A stretch of 64,000 nt of DNA, taken from NCBI RefSeq assembly GCF_022879595.1, contig NZ_CP084265.1, positions 2,604,001 to 2,668,000 on the forward strand. The letters are read 5' to 3'. The stretch comes from Caballeronia sp. Lep1P3 (GTDB taxonomy: Bacteria > Pseudomonadota > Gammaproteobacteria > Burkholderiales > Burkholderiaceae). The notes under the pieces were generated by a model. It saw only the letters and a list, made by a program, of their open reading frames with translations, was not told the DNA's origin and did not search any database. The translations under genes and the position numbers were made by a program. Positions within the stretch are counted from its first letter, which is position 1, and every line of letters begins with the position of its first letter. Of the stretch, positions 45,323 to 55,265 are shown piece by piece.

Positions 45323-46351
45323 ATGCTCACCTTTCAGCAAATCATCCTGACGCTGCAGTCCTACTGGAACGACAAGGGCTGCGCGCTTCTTCAGCCGATC
45401 GACATGGAAGTCGGCGCCGGCACCTCGCACGTCCACACGTTCCTGCGCGCGATCGGCCCCGAGCCGTGGCGCGCCGCGTATGTGCAGCCCTCGCGCCGCC
45501 CGAAGGACGGACGCTACGGCGAGAATCCGAACCGCCTGCAGCACTATTACCAATATCAGGTCGTGCTGAAGCCCGCGCCCGAGAACATCCTCGATCTGTA
45601 CCTCGGCTCGCTCGAAGCGCTCGGCTTCGATCTCAAGCAGAACGACGTGCGCTTCGTCGAGGACGACTGGGAAAACCCGACGCTCGGCGCGTGGGGTCTC
45701 GGCTGGGAAGTGTGGCTCAACGGCATGGAAGTCACGCAGTTCACGTACTTCCAGCAAGTGGGCGGCATCGATTGCAAGCCGGTGCTCGGCGAGATCACCT
45801 ACGGTCTCGAACGCCTCGCGATGTACCTGCAGAAAGTCGAGAACGTGTACGACCTCGTCTGGACCGAGTGGGAAGAAGAAGGCCCGAACGGGCGCGTGCT
45901 GCGCCGGCTGACCTACGGCGACGTCTATCACCAGAACGAAGTCGAGCAGTCCACGTACAACTTCGAGCACGCGAACGTTGATCTGCTTTTCGGATTCTTC
46001 AACAGCTACGAAGCCGAAGCGAAGAAGATGATCGACGCGAAGCTCGCGCTGCCCGCCTATGAACTCGTGCTCAAGGCCGGCCATACGTTCAATCTGCTCG
46101 ATGCGCGCGGCGCCATCTCAGTGACCGAGCGCGCGGCGTACATCGGTCGCATCCGGGCGCTGTCGCGTCTCGTCGCGCAGGCTTATTACGATTCCCGCGA
46201 AGCGCTCGGCTTCCCGATGCTCGGCAACCCGGTCAGGCGCGATCCCGACCTCGTCACCGATCAGGAAGAAGCCGCGCGTCCCGCGTGGGCGCCGCCGCTG
46301 AAGGTGGAAAGCGCGCCCCCGGGTGAATCCAGCCACAACGACCAGGTTTGA
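45323..46351 (+). CDS. glyQ: Glycyl-tRNA synthetase alpha subunit
   Basis: The catalytic alpha chain of the tetrameric (alpha2beta2) bacterial glycyl-tRNA synthetase; activates glycine. 342 residues with the unmistakable start [36 protein letters not shown], and [21 protein letters not shown]. The C-terminal ~30 residues after [20 protein letters not shown] are a longer than usual Pro/Glu-rich tail. A TAAAAT (45238-45243) is the likely -10. It precedes glyS by 17 bases. Confidence 0.98.
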   Translation: MLTFQQIILTLQSYWNDKGCALLQPIDMEVGAGTSHVHTFLRAIGPEPWRAAYVQPSRRPKDGRYGENPNRLQHYYQYQVVLKPAPENILDLYLGSLEALGFDLKQNDVRFVEDDWENPTLGAWGLGWEVWLNGMEVTQFTYFQQVGGIDCKPVLGEITYGLERLAMYLQKVENVYDLVWTEWEEEGPNGRVLRRLTYGDVYHQNEVEQSTYNFEHANVDLLFGFFNSYEAEAKKMIDAKLALPAYELVLKAGHTFNLLDARGAISVTERAAYIGRIRALSRLVAQAYYDSREALGFPMLGNPVRRDPDLVTDQEEAARPAWAPPLKVESAPPGESSHNDQV

Positions 46352-46368
46352 CGAGGCAAGACAAAACA

Positions 46369-48468
46369 ATGACGCAATTCAATCACGCTTCTCTGCTCGT
46401 CGAGCTGCTCACCGAAGAACTGCCGCCGAAGGCGCTCGCGCGTCTCGGCACCGCATTCGCCGAAGGCATCGTGGAGCGGCTCGCCGCGCGCGACCTGATC
46501 GAAGGCGCCGCGTCGTTCGAAAAATATGCGACGCCGCGCCGCCTCGCGGTGCTCATCCGCAACGTGCGCGATGTCGCGCCGGAAAGGCAGGTCCGCGAGA
46601 AAGTGCTGCCCGTTTCCGTCGCGCTCGATAAAGACGGCAACCCCACCGCGCCGCTCGCGAAGAAACTGGCCGCGCTCGGCTTTCCGGACTTCCCGCTCGC
46701 CGAACTCGAACGCGCGCAGGACGGCAAGGCCGAAGCGTTCTTCCTGCGCTACGCCGCGCCCGGCGCGACGCTGACCGAAGGCCTGCAAGCCGCGCTCGAC
46801 GAAACGCTCGCCAAGCTGCCGATCCCGAAGGTCATGACGTATCAGCGCCCGGACGGCACCAACGTGCAGTTCGTGCGTCCGGTGCAGCGGCTCGTCGCGC
46901 TTCATGACCGCAATGTCGTGCCAGTGAGCGCGCTCGGCGTCGATGCCGGCGATACGACCATCGGCCATCGCTTTTTGTCGCACGGCTTTGTCGCGATCGC
47001 GCACGCCGACGACTACGCGGAAACGCTGCGCACGAAGGCGCATGTGGTCGCGAACTTCGACGACCGCCGCGAATCCATTCGCACGCAGTTGCAGGCATTC
47101 GCGGGCGAAGACCGCGTCGTGATGCCCGAGGCGCTGCTCGACGAAGTAAACGCGCTCGTCGAATGGCCTGTCGTCTATCAGTGCCGCTTCGACGAGGAGT
47201 TTCTGCAAGTGCCGCAGGAATGCCTGATCCTCACGATGCAGACGAACCAGAAGTACTTCGCGCTCACCGATCAGAACGGCAAGCTGCGCTCACGCTTTCT
47301 GATCGTGTCGAACATCGATACGAAGACGCCCGCCGAGATCGTCGAAGGCAACGAGCGCGTCGTGCGCCCGCGCCTCGCCGACGCGAAGTTCTTCTTCACG
47401 CAGGACAAGAAGAAGCGTCTCGAAGACCGCGTGCCGCTGCTCGCGAACGTCGTGTATCACAACAAGCTCGGCTCCGCGCTCGAACGCGTGCAGCGCCTCG
47501 AAGCGCTCGCGGGCGAAATCGCGCCGATGATCGGTGTCGATGCCGCGCTCACGCGCCGCGCCGCGCGTCTCGCGAAGGCGGACTTACTGACCGACATGGT
47601 CGGCGAATTCCCTGAACTGCAAGGCACGATGGGCACGTACTACGCGCGCCACGACGGCGAGCCGGAGGAAGTCGCGCTCGCGTGCTCGGAGCACTACCAG
47701 CCACGCTTTTCCGGCGACGAAACGCCGTCCACGGGTGTCGGCTCGGCGGTGGCGCTCGCGGACAAGCTCGAAACGATCGTCGGCATCTGGGGCATCGGCC
47801 TTGCGCCGACCGGCGAGAAAGACCCCTTCGCGCTGCGCCGTCATGCGCTGGGCGTGCTGCGCATCCTGCTGGAGAAGAAGCTGCCGGTCGATCTGCGCGC
47901 TCTCGTCGCCGCCGCGCAGCGCCAGTTCGCCGGCATGCCGCAAGTCGCGGATTCGACCGAGCCGGTGTATGCGTTCTTCATGGACCGCCTGCGCGGTCTC
48001 CTGCGCGAACGCGGCTTCGAAGCGAACGACATCGAAGCCGTGCTGAGCCTGAATCCCTCGCGTCTCGACGACATCGTCGCGCGCCTCGACGCCGTGCGCG
48101 AGTTCGCGTCGCTGCCGGAAGCGGCATCGCTCGCGGCGGCCAACAAGCGTATTTCGAACATCCTGAAGAAGTCGGAGCAAGGCGCGCCTTCGTCGGTGAA
48201 TCCGGAATTGCTCGTGGAAGCGGCTGAAAAGAATCTGTACGCACAGATTCAGGGTGTGACGCCGCGCGTGCAAAGCCAGCTCGCCGCGCGCAATTACACC
48301 GAAGCGCTGACCGCGCTCGCCGCTTTGCGCGAGAGCGTCGATACGTTCTTCAACGACGTGATGGTGAACGCGGAAGACGCGGCGCTCAGAAACAACCGCC
48401 TCGCTTTGCTCAACGCGCTTCATCAGCAGATGAACTGCGTCGCGGACATTTCGAAGCTGGCGGCGTAA
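46369..48468 (+). CDS. glyS: Glycyl-tRNA synthetase beta subunit
   Basis: The 699-residue beta chain that recognises tRNA-Gly, partner of GlyQ. Typical start [24 protein letters not shown] [31 protein letters not shown], and the C-terminal anticodon-binding domain. An in-frame TTG seven codons upstream is rejected because homology starts at MTQFNHAS. gmhB follows after three bases. Confidence 0.98.
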   Translation: MTQFNHASLLVELLTEELPPKALARLGTAFAEGIVERLAARDLIEGAASFEKYATPRRLAVLIRNVRDVAPERQVREKVLPVSVALDKDGNPTAPLAKKLAALGFPDFPLAELERAQDGKAEAFFLRYAAPGATLTEGLQAALDETLAKLPIPKVMTYQRPDGTNVQFVRPVQRLVALHDRNVVPVSALGVDAGDTTIGHRFLSHGFVAIAHADDYAETLRTKAHVVANFDDRRESIRTQLQAFAGEDRVVMPEALLDEVNALVEWPVVYQCRFDEEFLQVPQECLILTMQTNQKYFALTDQNGKLRSRFLIVSNIDTKTPAEIVEGNERVVRPRLADAKFFFTQDKKKRLEDRVPLLANVVYHNKLGSALERVQRLEALAGEIAPMIGVDAALTRRAARLAKADLLTDMVGEFPELQGTMGTYYARHDGEPEEVALACSEHYQPRFSGDETPSTGVGSAVALADKLETIVGIWGIGLAPTGEKDPFALRRHALGVLRILLEKKLPVDLRALVAAAQRQFAGMPQVADSTEPVYAFFMDRLRGLLRERGFEANDIEAVLSLNPSRLDDIVARLDAVREFASLPEAASLAAANKRISNILKKSEQGAPSSVNPELLVEAAEKNLYAQIQGVTPRVQSQLAARNYTEALTALAALRESVDTFFNDVMVNAEDAALRNNRLALLNALHQQMNCVADISKLAA

Positions 48469-48471
48469 GTC

Positions 48472-49023
48472 ATGAACAGAAGACTCGTCATCCTCGATCG
48501 CGACGGTGTCATCAATGTCGATTCTGACGCGTTCATCAAGTCGCCGGAGGAATGGGTCGCCATTCCGGGCAGCCTGGAGGCCATCGCGCGGCTGAATCAG
48601 GCGGGCTATCGCGTGGCGATTGCGTCGAACCAGTCGGGCATCGGGCGCGGTCTATTCGACATGGCCGCGCTCAACGCGATGCATCAGAAGATGAATCGCG
48701 CGGCGGCGGCGGTCGGCGGGCGGATCGACGCAATCTTCTTCTGCCCGCATACCGCCGAGGACCAGTGCGATTGCAGGAAGCCGAAGCCCGGCATGCTGCA
48801 GCAGATCATCGACCGCTTCGAGATCGATCCGGAAGATACGCCTGTCGTCGGCGATGCGCTGCGCGATCTTCAGGCGGGCGCCGCGCTCGGCTTTCCGGTG
48901 CATCTGGTGCTGACCGGCAAGGGCGCAAAAACGCTCGCGCAAGGCAACCTGCCCGAAGGCACGCAGGTTCACAAGGACTTGCGCGCGTTCGCGCTCGACT
49001 TTCTCGCGCGGCAGCACGACTGA
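48472..49023 (+). CDS. gmhB: D-glycero-D-manno-heptose 1,7-bisphosphate 7-phosphatase
   Basis: A HAD phosphatase (183 aa) in ADP-heptose synthesis for LPS inner core. Motif I DRDGVIN has D9 and D11; SNQSGIGRG follows; the zinc-binding cluster CPHTAEDQCDCRKPKPGM with three cysteines and a histidine distinguishes GmhB from other HAD proteins; motif IV is PVVGDALRDLQAG. It sits three bases after glyS and before plsC, linking it to envelope lipid genes. Confidence 0.95.
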   Translation: MNRRLVILDRDGVINVDSDAFIKSPEEWVAIPGSLEAIARLNQAGYRVAIASNQSGIGRGLFDMAALNAMHQKMNRAAAAVGGRIDAIFFCPHTAEDQCDCRKPKPGMLQQIIDRFEIDPEDTPVVGDALRDLQAGAALGFPVHLVLTGKGAKTLAQGNLPEGTQVHKDLRAFALDFLARQHD

Positions 49024-49037
49024 CCGTGCGCGCCGCC

Positions 49038-49064
49038 GCCACGTATGCCACGTATGCCACGTAT
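49038..49064. repeat. Three tandem 9-bp units between gmhB and plsC
   Basis: GCCACGTAT occurs three times head to tail (49038-49046, 49047-49055, 49056-49064), ending 12 bases before the plsC start. Confidence 0.85.
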
Positions 49065-49076
49065 CGCTGAGGCTTC

Positions 49077-49850
49077 ATGCGCTTCATCCGTTCCTTGCTG
49101 TTGATGCTGTACTTCGTCGTGTACACGGTGCCGTATGCGACCGCGTGTTTCGTCGCGTTTCCGTTCATGCGCGCGCACAACCGCTACTGGATGGCCGCCG
49201 GCTGGTGCAAGTCGACGATCGTCGTGCTGCGATATCTCGTCGGCATCCGCTACACGATCGAGGGCATGGAGAATCTGCCCAACGGTCCCGCCGTGCTGCT
49301 CTCGAAGCATCAGTCCGCGTGGGAGACGCTCGCGTTTCCCGCGCTGATGCCGCGTCCGCTCTGCTATGTGTTCAAGCGCGAACTGCTCTACGTGCCGTTC
49401 TTCGGATGGGCGCTCGGCCTCCTGAAGATGGTTCACATCGACCGGTCGCAGGGCCGCGATGCCTTCGCCTCCGTCACGCGGCAGGGCCGCGCGCGCATGG
49501 ACGAAGGCGCGTGGGTCATCATGTTTCCTGAAGGCACGCGCACGCGAGTGGGCGCGCAGGGCAAGTACAAGACCGGCGGCGCGCGCTTCGCGGTGGCGAC
49601 GGGCGCGCCTGTCGTGCCGATCGCGCACAACGCCGGGCACGTCTGGCCGCGCAATTCGTTCCTCAAATATCCGGGTATAGTCACGGTGTCGATCGGCAAG
49701 CCCATCGATACCGCCGGTCTCTCGCCCGAAGAAGTGAACACGCGCGTCGAGAACTGGATCGAGACCGAGATGCGCCGGATCGATCCGCTCGCGTATGCGT
49801 CGCCGGGCGAAGCGCCGCATCAAGCCGGCGCCGCGGGTGCGGGCCGCTGA
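49077..49850 (+). CDS. plsC: 1-acyl-sn-glycerol-3-phosphate acyltransferase
   Basis: Acylates lysophosphatidic acid to phosphatidic acid at the inner membrane. 257 residues: an N-terminal membrane segment (~5-30), then acyltransferase motif I H78-x4-E83 in KHQSAWETL (E instead of the usual D, common in this branch), motif II with YVFKRELLYVPFFGW, and motif III FPEGTR (150-155). Motif IV is around PVVPIAHNAG. No strong ribosome-binding site; three 9-base repeats occupy the leader. Confidence 0.93.
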   Translation: MRFIRSLLLMLYFVVYTVPYATACFVAFPFMRAHNRYWMAAGWCKSTIVVLRYLVGIRYTIEGMENLPNGPAVLLSKHQSAWETLAFPALMPRPLCYVFKRELLYVPFFGWALGLLKMVHIDRSQGRDAFASVTRQGRARMDEGAWVIMFPEGTRTRVGAQGKYKTGGARFAVATGAPVVPIAHNAGHVWPRNSFLKYPGIVTVSIGKPIDTAGLSPEEVNTRVENWIETEMRRIDPLAYASPGEAPHQAGAAGAGR

Positions 49851-49938
49851 CGCGGCCTTGCATCCGAAGTCATCGAGCCGCGGCGTGCCTCACCCGTTCC
49901 TGTCGTCATTCCTGCGCCGCGAGCGCAAAGCCGAGCCG

Positions 49939-50829
49939 ATGTCGAAGCCTCCCTCGCGACAGCGCCCCGCGGTCGCGCTCGATACCCTGCAACTCGATCT
50001 CCCGTTCGAGCACGCGCCTTCATCGCCGCCCGCTGCCGCGCCCGCCTCCTTGCGCGGCGAGGTGCCTTTGAGCGATCCGGTGAAACCCGCCCCGCTTCCC
50101 GACGGCATGCGACTGCGGCGCATCGTGCTCGGCGCGCGCTCGCTCGATTACCGGTTCAAGCGCTCGGCGCGCCGCACCATCGGCTTTTGCATCGACGCGA
50201 CCGGACTCACGATTACCGCGCCGCGTTGGGTGACGATCGCGGACATCGAAAGCGCAATCGTCGACAAGCAGAACTGGATCTTGCGCAAGCTCGCCGAATG
50301 GCAGACGCGCGTGGAGCAGCGCGCGCTGCCGCGCATCGAATGGCAGGACGGCGCAGAGCTTCCGTTTCTCGGCAAGACGATCCGCGTGTACCTGAATCCG
50401 GCCGCGAGCGCGCTGTCCTTCGACGCCGAAAGCGGCGTTCTCGCGCTCGCCCTGCCCGCGCTCGCCGACGCGCAGCACATCAAGGACCGCGTGCAAGGCT
50501 GGCTGCAAAGCGAAGCGCGGCGCATCTTCGGCGAGCGGCTTGCGGCGTATGCGCAAAAGCTCGGCGTCGAATTCCGTTCGTATGCGCTCTCATCGGCGGC
50601 GACGCGCTGGGGCAGTTGTTCGAGCGATGGCAAGATTCGCCTCAACTGGCGGTTGATCCACTTTCCGATGTCGATCATCGATTACGTGGTCGCGCACGAA
50701 CTCGCGCATCTGCGTGAAATGAACCATAGCCCGCGCTTCTGGCAGACGGTCGAGTCCATCTTTCCGGAGTTCCGCGAGGCGCGGCATACGCTCAAGCATC
50801 ATCCGCCGGACCTGCTTCCTGCGCTCTGA
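49939..50829 (+). CDS. YgjP-type (DUF45) zinc metalloprotease-like protein
   Basis: A 296-residue protein of the YgjP/M48-like DUF45 family. The zincin motif is H253-E-L-A-H257 with the third ligand probably H263 in HELAHLREMNHSPRFW; TRWGSCSSDGKIRLNWRL just upstream is the family's best conserved block. The N-terminal ~90 residues are Pro/Ala-rich linker. The ATG at 49939 is chosen; the frame opens further upstream inside plsC. Substrate unknown. Its last codons overlap an 11-bp tandem repeat. Confidence 0.88.
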   Translation: MSKPPSRQRPAVALDTLQLDLPFEHAPSSPPAAAPASLRGEVPLSDPVKPAPLPDGMRLRRIVLGARSLDYRFKRSARRTIGFCIDATGLTITAPRWVTIADIESAIVDKQNWILRKLAEWQTRVEQRALPRIEWQDGAELPFLGKTIRVYLNPAASALSFDAESGVLALALPALADAQHIKDRVQGWLQSEARRIFGERLAAYAQKLGVEFRSYALSSAATRWGSCSSDGKIRLNWRLIHFPMSIIDYVVAHELAHLREMNHSPRFWQTVESIFPEFREARHTLKHHPPDLLPAL

Positions 50830-50863
50830 GCGCGCTTTGAGCGCGCTCTGAGAGCGCCTGAGC
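50821..50863. repeat. 11-bp tandem repeat across the end of the YgjP-type gene
   Basis: Units GCGCTCTGAGC, GCGCTTTGAGC, GCGCTCTGAGA and a 10-base variant follow each other from 50821 to 50863. The first unit contains the stop codon of the upstream gene; the array can fold into several alternative short stems and may act in 3' end formation. Confidence 0.8.
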
Positions 50864-50947
50864 GCGCGCCTGGGACGGACGGTACAATTTCAGACACCCC
50901 GCAATCGCGGCCTTGGCGCCGCCGTCCAACACAACAGGAACCTCACC

Positions 50948-51334
50948 ATGCGACTCCTCCACACGATGCTGCGCGTCGGCGACCTGCAGCGTTCCATCGA
51001 TTTCTACACGCGCATTCTCGGCATGAAAGTGCTGCGTCAGAGCGAAAACACCGAGTACAAGTACACGCTGGCGTTCGTCGGCTACGGCGACGAGAGCGAG
51101 AACAGCGTGCTCGAACTGACGTACAACTGGGGCGTCGAGAGGTACGAAATGGGCACGGCATACGGCCATATCGCGCTCGAGGTGGATAGCGCGGCGCAAG
51201 CGTGCGACCGTATCCGCGAAGCGGGCGGCAAGGTCACGCGCGAAGCCGGCCCGGTGAAGGGCGGCAAGACGGTGATCGCGTTCGTGGAAGATCCGGACGG
51301 CTACAAGATCGAGCTGATCGAAAAGCATTCCTGA
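50948..51334 (+). CDS. gloA: Lactoylglutathione lyase (glyoxalase I)
   Basis: Converts the methylglyoxal-glutathione hemithioacetal to S-lactoylglutathione. 128 residues with all four metal ligands: H5, E56 (VLELTYN), H74 (GHIALEV) and E122 (KIELIE), the Ni(II)-type proteobacterial pattern. CAGGAA precedes the ATG, and TACAAT at 50883-50888 is the likely -10. Convergent with the GntR gene. Confidence 0.97.
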   Translation: MRLLHTMLRVGDLQRSIDFYTRILGMKVLRQSENTEYKYTLAFVGYGDESENSVLELTYNWGVERYEMGTAYGHIALEVDSAAQACDRIREAGGKVTREAGPVKGGKTVIAFVEDPDGYKIELIEKHS

Positions 51335-51411
51335 TCGGCGATTTCCTTGCATGCGTGCGCGCTGCGTTCAAAACGCCAGCGCGCTTTTTTTCTTTCGAGC
51401 GATGCGCCGCC

Positions 51412-52065
51412 TCAACCTTCGATGCGCCCGCGTGTGACGCCTAGCAAATCGGCCATCGCGCGACGGGCGGCATCGGCATCGCGCGCGGCGATGGCATCGA
51501 ACACGGCCGTATGTTCGGCGAGCGACGCGTTGTACACCTCGGCGCGCTTCGCGTTCAGACGCAACTGGCCTTCCAGCGTGCGCTCGATCAGCGCGCCCAG
51601 CGGCACGAGCAATTCGTTGCTGCATGCCGCGAGCACGCTCAGGTGGAAGTCGAGATCCGCGCGCACCCATTCATCGACGTTTTGCGCGTTCACCATCGCG
51701 CGATGCGCCTCTTCCAGCCGCGTCAGCGTGTCCGGCGCGTGATTCACGGCGGCGAGCGCGGCAGCGTAAGGCTCGATCATCTCGCGCATTTCCTGCAGCT
51801 TGAGCGCGAACGTCATCGGCGGCGCGACGCGCGAATACCAGTCGAGCATGTCGGCGTCGAGCAGATTCCACGCTTGTTTCGGACGCACGCGCGTGCCGAC
51901 TTTCGGGCGAGATTCGATCAGCCCTTTCGACGTGAGCGTGCGCAACGCCTCGCGCAGCACGGTGCGACTGACGCCGAAGCGCTCCATCAGTTCGGCTTCG
52001 CGCGGCAACGGCGAGCCGGGCGCGTGGTCGCCGCGCAGGATGCCCATGCCGAGTTCGTGCGCCAC
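51412..52065 (-). CDS. GntR family (FadR/FCD) regulator, probable DgoR
   Basis: A FadR-type regulator: N-terminal winged helix (PLPREAELMERFGVSRTVLREALRTL) and C-terminal FCD ligand domain with the metal-binding DLDFHLSVL segment. It diverges from dgoD, so it is probably the galactonate-responsive repressor DgoR. Coordinates use the only canonical start in frame (GTG, 52065), but this trims the N-terminus: the frame continues upstream to 52089, where an ATT is preceded by AAGGAG (52101-52096) six bases away, and the added LHGRVAHEL matches relatives. The GTG itself has no ribosome-binding site near it. Confidence 0.88.
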   Translation of the reverse strand: MAHELGMGILRGDHAPGSPLPREAELMERFGVSRTVLREALRTLTSKGLIESRPKVGTRVRPKQAWNLLDADMLDWYSRVAPPMTFALKLQEMREMIEPYAAALAAVNHAPDTLTRLEEAHRAMVNAQNVDEWVRADLDFHLSVLAACSNELLVPLGALIERTLEGQLRLNAKRAEVYNASLAEHTAVFDAIAARDADAARRAMADLLGVTRGRIEG

Positions 52066-52165
52066 GCGGCCATGCAGATCGCGGTGAATGATGAACTCCT
52101 TGTCGGCGTGATCGGTTGCGCGTGATTATGCTGCATCGAATCACGGTCCCGAAGACTTGCCATCC

Positions 52166-52177
52166 AATAGTACTATT
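52166..52177. promoter_or_regulatory. Candidate GntR operator
   Basis: AATAGTACTATT is a perfect 12-bp palindrome centred on GTAC, the half-site logic of FadR-type GntR operators. It lies between the divergent regulator and dgoD, about 60 bases before dgoD. Confidence 0.6.
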
Positions 52178-52235
52178 AATACGATCAGACACGCCGCTTT
52201 TTGCTACTATGGAGACCCTTGCCGGAGACGCTCCC

Positions 52236-53384
52236 ATGAAAATCACGAAACTCGAAACCTTCATCGTTCCACCGCGCTGGTGCTTCCTCAAGATCGAAAC
52301 CGACGAGGGCATTACCGGCTGGGGCGAACCTGTCGTCGAGGGCCGCGCGCATACGGTCGCCGCCGCCGTCGATGAACTCGCGGATTACCTGATCGGCAAA
52401 GATCCGCGACATATCGAAGACTTGTGGCAGGTGATGTATCGCTCGGGCTTCTATCGCGGCGGGCCGATCGGCATGAGCGCGATCGCGGGCGTCGATCAGG
52501 CGCTGTGGGACATTCTCGGCAAGCATCACGGCGTACCGGTTCACGCGCTGCTCGGCGGCCCGGTGCGCGACAAGATAAAGGTCTATTCGTGGATCGGCGG
52601 CGACCGTCCGAGCGACGTCGCGAACAATGCGCGCGCCGTGGTCGAGCGTGGCTTCAAGGCCGTGAAGATGAACGGCTCCGAAGAGCTTCAGATGATCGAC
52701 ACCTTCGACAAGGTGCAAGGCGTGATCGACAACGTGCGCGCCGTGCGCGAAGCGGTCGGGCCGAACGTGGGCATCGGCGTCGACTTTCATGGCCGCGTGC
52801 ACAAGCCGATGGCGAAGGTGCTCGCGAAGGAACTCGATCCGTTCAAGCTCATGTTCATCGAAGAGCCGGTGTTGTCGGAGAACGTCGAGGCGCTGCGCGA
52901 TATCGTCAATCAGACGAGCACGCCCATCGCGCTCGGCGAGCGGCTCTACTCTCGATGGGACTTCAAGCACATTCTCGCGGGCGGCTATGTGGACATCATT
53001 CAGCCGGACGCGTCGCACGCGGGCGGGCTGACGGAATGCCGCAAGATCGCGTCGATGGCCGAAGCCTACGATGTCGCGCTCGCGCTGCACTGTCCGCTCG
53101 GGCCGATTGCGCTTGCTACCTGCCTGCAGATCGACGCGGTCAGTTACAACGCGTTCATTCAGGAGCAAAGCCTCGGCATTCACTACAACACGGGCAACGA
53201 CCTGCTCGATTACATCAAGAATCCCGAAGTCTTCAAGTACGACGACGGCATGGTCTCCATTCCGCAAGGGCCGGGGCTAGGCATCGAAGTGAACGAAGAC
53301 AAGGTGCGCGAGATGGCGAAGATCGGGCATCGCTGGCGCAATCCGGTGTGGCGTCACGCGGATGGCAGCGTCGCCGAATGGTGA
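52236..53384 (+). CDS. dgoD: D-galactonate dehydratase
   Basis: Dehydrates D-galactonate to 2-keto-3-deoxygalactonate in the De Ley-Doudoroff pathway. An enolase-superfamily barrel of 382 residues, the same length as the E. coli enzyme. All expected active-site residues are in register: D183 and H185 ([10 protein letters not shown]), E209, E235, H285 and E310. GGAGA lies nine bases before the ATG at 52236. The kinase and aldolase of the pathway are not in the window. Confidence 0.95.
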   Translation: MKITKLETFIVPPRWCFLKIETDEGITGWGEPVVEGRAHTVAAAVDELADYLIGKDPRHIEDLWQVMYRSGFYRGGPIGMSAIAGVDQALWDILGKHHGVPVHALLGGPVRDKIKVYSWIGGDRPSDVANNARAVVERGFKAVKMNGSEELQMIDTFDKVQGVIDNVRAVREAVGPNVGIGVDFHGRVHKPMAKVLAKELDPFKLMFIEEPVLSENVEALRDIVNQTSTPIALGERLYSRWDFKHILAGGYVDIIQPDASHAGGLTECRKIASMAEAYDVALALHCPLGPIALATCLQIDAVSYNAFIQEQSLGIHYNTGNDLLDYIKNPEVFKYDDGMVSIPQGPGLGIEVNEDKVREMAKIGHRWRNPVWRHADGSVAEW

Positions 53385-53404
53385 TTCGCGCGGGTTAATG
53401 CGGG

Positions 53405-55216
53405 TTAATGCTTCAGACGTGCCGTCACCGCGCCGCGCAGCGCGTTGCTGATGAGCATGTCTTCGGCGCGATCGAGGTCGGCGGGCGCGAGCGTGCGTTC
53501 GCGCGCGCCGAGTTCTTCGATCAGCACCGCGCGCATGACGCCGGGCAACACGCCCGCATCGACGGGCGGCGTCCACCACGTTCCGCCGAGCTTCACGAAC
53601 ACGCTCGAACGGCCGCCCTCGGTCAACTCGCCGCGTTCGTTCGTGAACAGCATGTCGAACGCGCCTTCGGCTTCGGCGGCCTTCCATGCGCGGTCGTAAT
53701 CGGCGCGGCGCGTGGTCTTGTGGCGCAGCAGCACATCGCCGGATGACTGCGGCGCGAATCCACGCTCCGATGCGAGCAGCACATCCACGGTATCCGGCGG
53801 CAACGGCGCGAGCGGCGCGCTAGTCATCGCGAATCGTCCGCTTTTGTCGAGCGCGATACGCAAGCGATATGGCTTGCCTGCGTCGAAGCCCGCGCAATGC
53901 TGCGCAACTTGCGCATGGAGCGCGCGCTCGTCGAACGGGAAGCCGAGGTAGGACGCGCTCGCGCTCAAGCGCGCGACGTGCCGCGCGTAATGACGCACAT
54001 AATGCCGCACGCGCTCGTCGTGCGTGGCGTAGGCGGTCTCGAACAGTTCGATGCCGGGGTCCGCGCCCGTCAGAAAACGCGCCTTCAAGAGACACTCGTC
54101 GTACTCGCTTTGCGCGACGCTATCCAGCACGATTCCCGCGCCGATGCCGAGCACGCCGCGCTTGCCCGCAGCGTCGATGACGAGCGTGCGGATCGCAACC
54201 GACATGCAGAAGTCGCCGCCCGCATCCACCCAGCCGATCGCGCCCGTGTACAAGCCGCGCGGCGTGCTTTCGATGGCGTCGATCAGTTGCATCGTGCGGT
54301 ACTTGGGCGCCCCGGTAATCGATCCGCATGGAAAAAGCGCGCGGATGATCGCGGCGAACGGCGTGCCGGGCGCGACGCGCGCCTCGACGGTCGACGTCAT
54401 CTGCCACACCGACGCATACGGCTCGACCGCAAACAGCGCCGGCACATGCACCGACCCGGTGAGCGCGACGCGCGACATGTCGTTGCGCAGCAGATCGACG
54501 ATCATCACGTTCTCGGCGCGGTTCTTCGGATCGTCGTGAAGCGCGGCGGGATCGGAGTCGCGCGGCGCGGTGCCTTTCATCGGGCGGGCGCGCAAGGCAT
54601 CGCCGTGTTTCTCGATGAAAAGCTCCGGCGAGCACGACACCACGGTGCGACCGTCGGGCAACGCGATCAGCGCGCCGTAGCGCACCGGCTGCCGCTCGCG
54701 CAGCCGCCGGTAAAGCGCGAGCGGCGTGCCGAACACGTCGAAGTTCAGCCGATACGTGTAATTGATCTGATACGACTCGCCTTCTTCCAGCGCGCGCTTG
54801 ACGGCGGCGATGGCACGCTCGAAGTCCTCGCGCGTCACGCTCGCCTCGATGCTCGCGATGCCCGCGGTCGATGGCTCGGTGCCTGCGCAATCCTGCGACG
54901 CGAGCCAATCGCTGGCTTCATCGCGCGAAAGAAAGCTGAGCGAGCGGAACATCAGCACGCGCAGTGCACGGTCCGCGCCGCGCCCGATCTCGCCGAACTG
55001 GAGGTTGCGGCCGAATTCGTAATCCGCGACGACGACCGCATGCAAGCCGCTTTGCAAATCACGCTCGATGGCGGCGCATAGCGCATCGAGTTCGCCGCCG
55101 TCATCGCACGCGCGCTCGTGCGAAAAGTCCGCGTACAAACGACTCGACCGCCTTTCGGCGGTCGCGTCGCAATCGTCGAGCAGCGCGAATGTCGCGCTGC
55201 GTGCTTCGATTTTCAT
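53405..55216 (-). CDS. pabB: Fused aminodeoxychorismate synthase I and lyase (PabB-PabC)
   Basis: A 603-residue two-domain protein for p-aminobenzoate (folate) synthesis. Residues ~1-375 are PabB: SYQINYTYRLNFDVFG, the RPMKGTAPRD motif with the aminodeoxychorismate lysine K214, DLLRNDMSRVA, and FPCGSITGAPKYRTMQLI. Residues ~380-603 are a class IV PLP-dependent lyase like PabC, with the lysine in LLRHKTTRRADYD and NERGELTEGGRSSVF. The glutamine amidotransferase PabA is not nearby. It is 49 bases downstream of dnaJ; its 3' end meets dgoD head-on with a 20-base gap. Confidence 0.93.
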   Translation of the reverse strand: MKIEARSATFALLDDCDATAERRSSRLYADFSHERACDDGGELDALCAAIERDLQSGLHAVVVADYEFGRNLQFGEIGRGADRALRVLMFRSLSFLSRDEASDWLASQDCAGTEPSTAGIASIEASVTREDFERAIAAVKRALEEGESYQINYTYRLNFDVFGTPLALYRRLRERQPVRYGALIALPDGRTVVSCSPELFIEKHGDALRARPMKGTAPRDSDPAALHDDPKNRAENVMIVDLLRNDMSRVALTGSVHVPALFAVEPYASVWQMTSTVEARVAPGTPFAAIIRALFPCGSITGAPKYRTMQLIDAIESTPRGLYTGAIGWVDAGGDFCMSVAIRTLVIDAAGKRGVLGIGAGIVLDSVAQSEYDECLLKARFLTGADPGIELFETAYATHDERVRHYVRHYARHVARLSASASYLGFPFDERALHAQVAQHCAGFDAGKPYRLRIALDKSGRFAMTSAPLAPLPPDTVDVLLASERGFAPQSSGDVLLRHKTTRRADYDRAWKAAEAEGAFDMLFTNERGELTEGGRSSVFVKLGGTWWTPPVDAGVLPGVMRAVLIEELGARERTLAPADLDRAEDMLISNALRGAVTARLKH

Positions 55217-55265
55217 GGCAATGCTCGCGTGATGCGAAACTGCCCTGCCTTCCGGAACGACTGCA

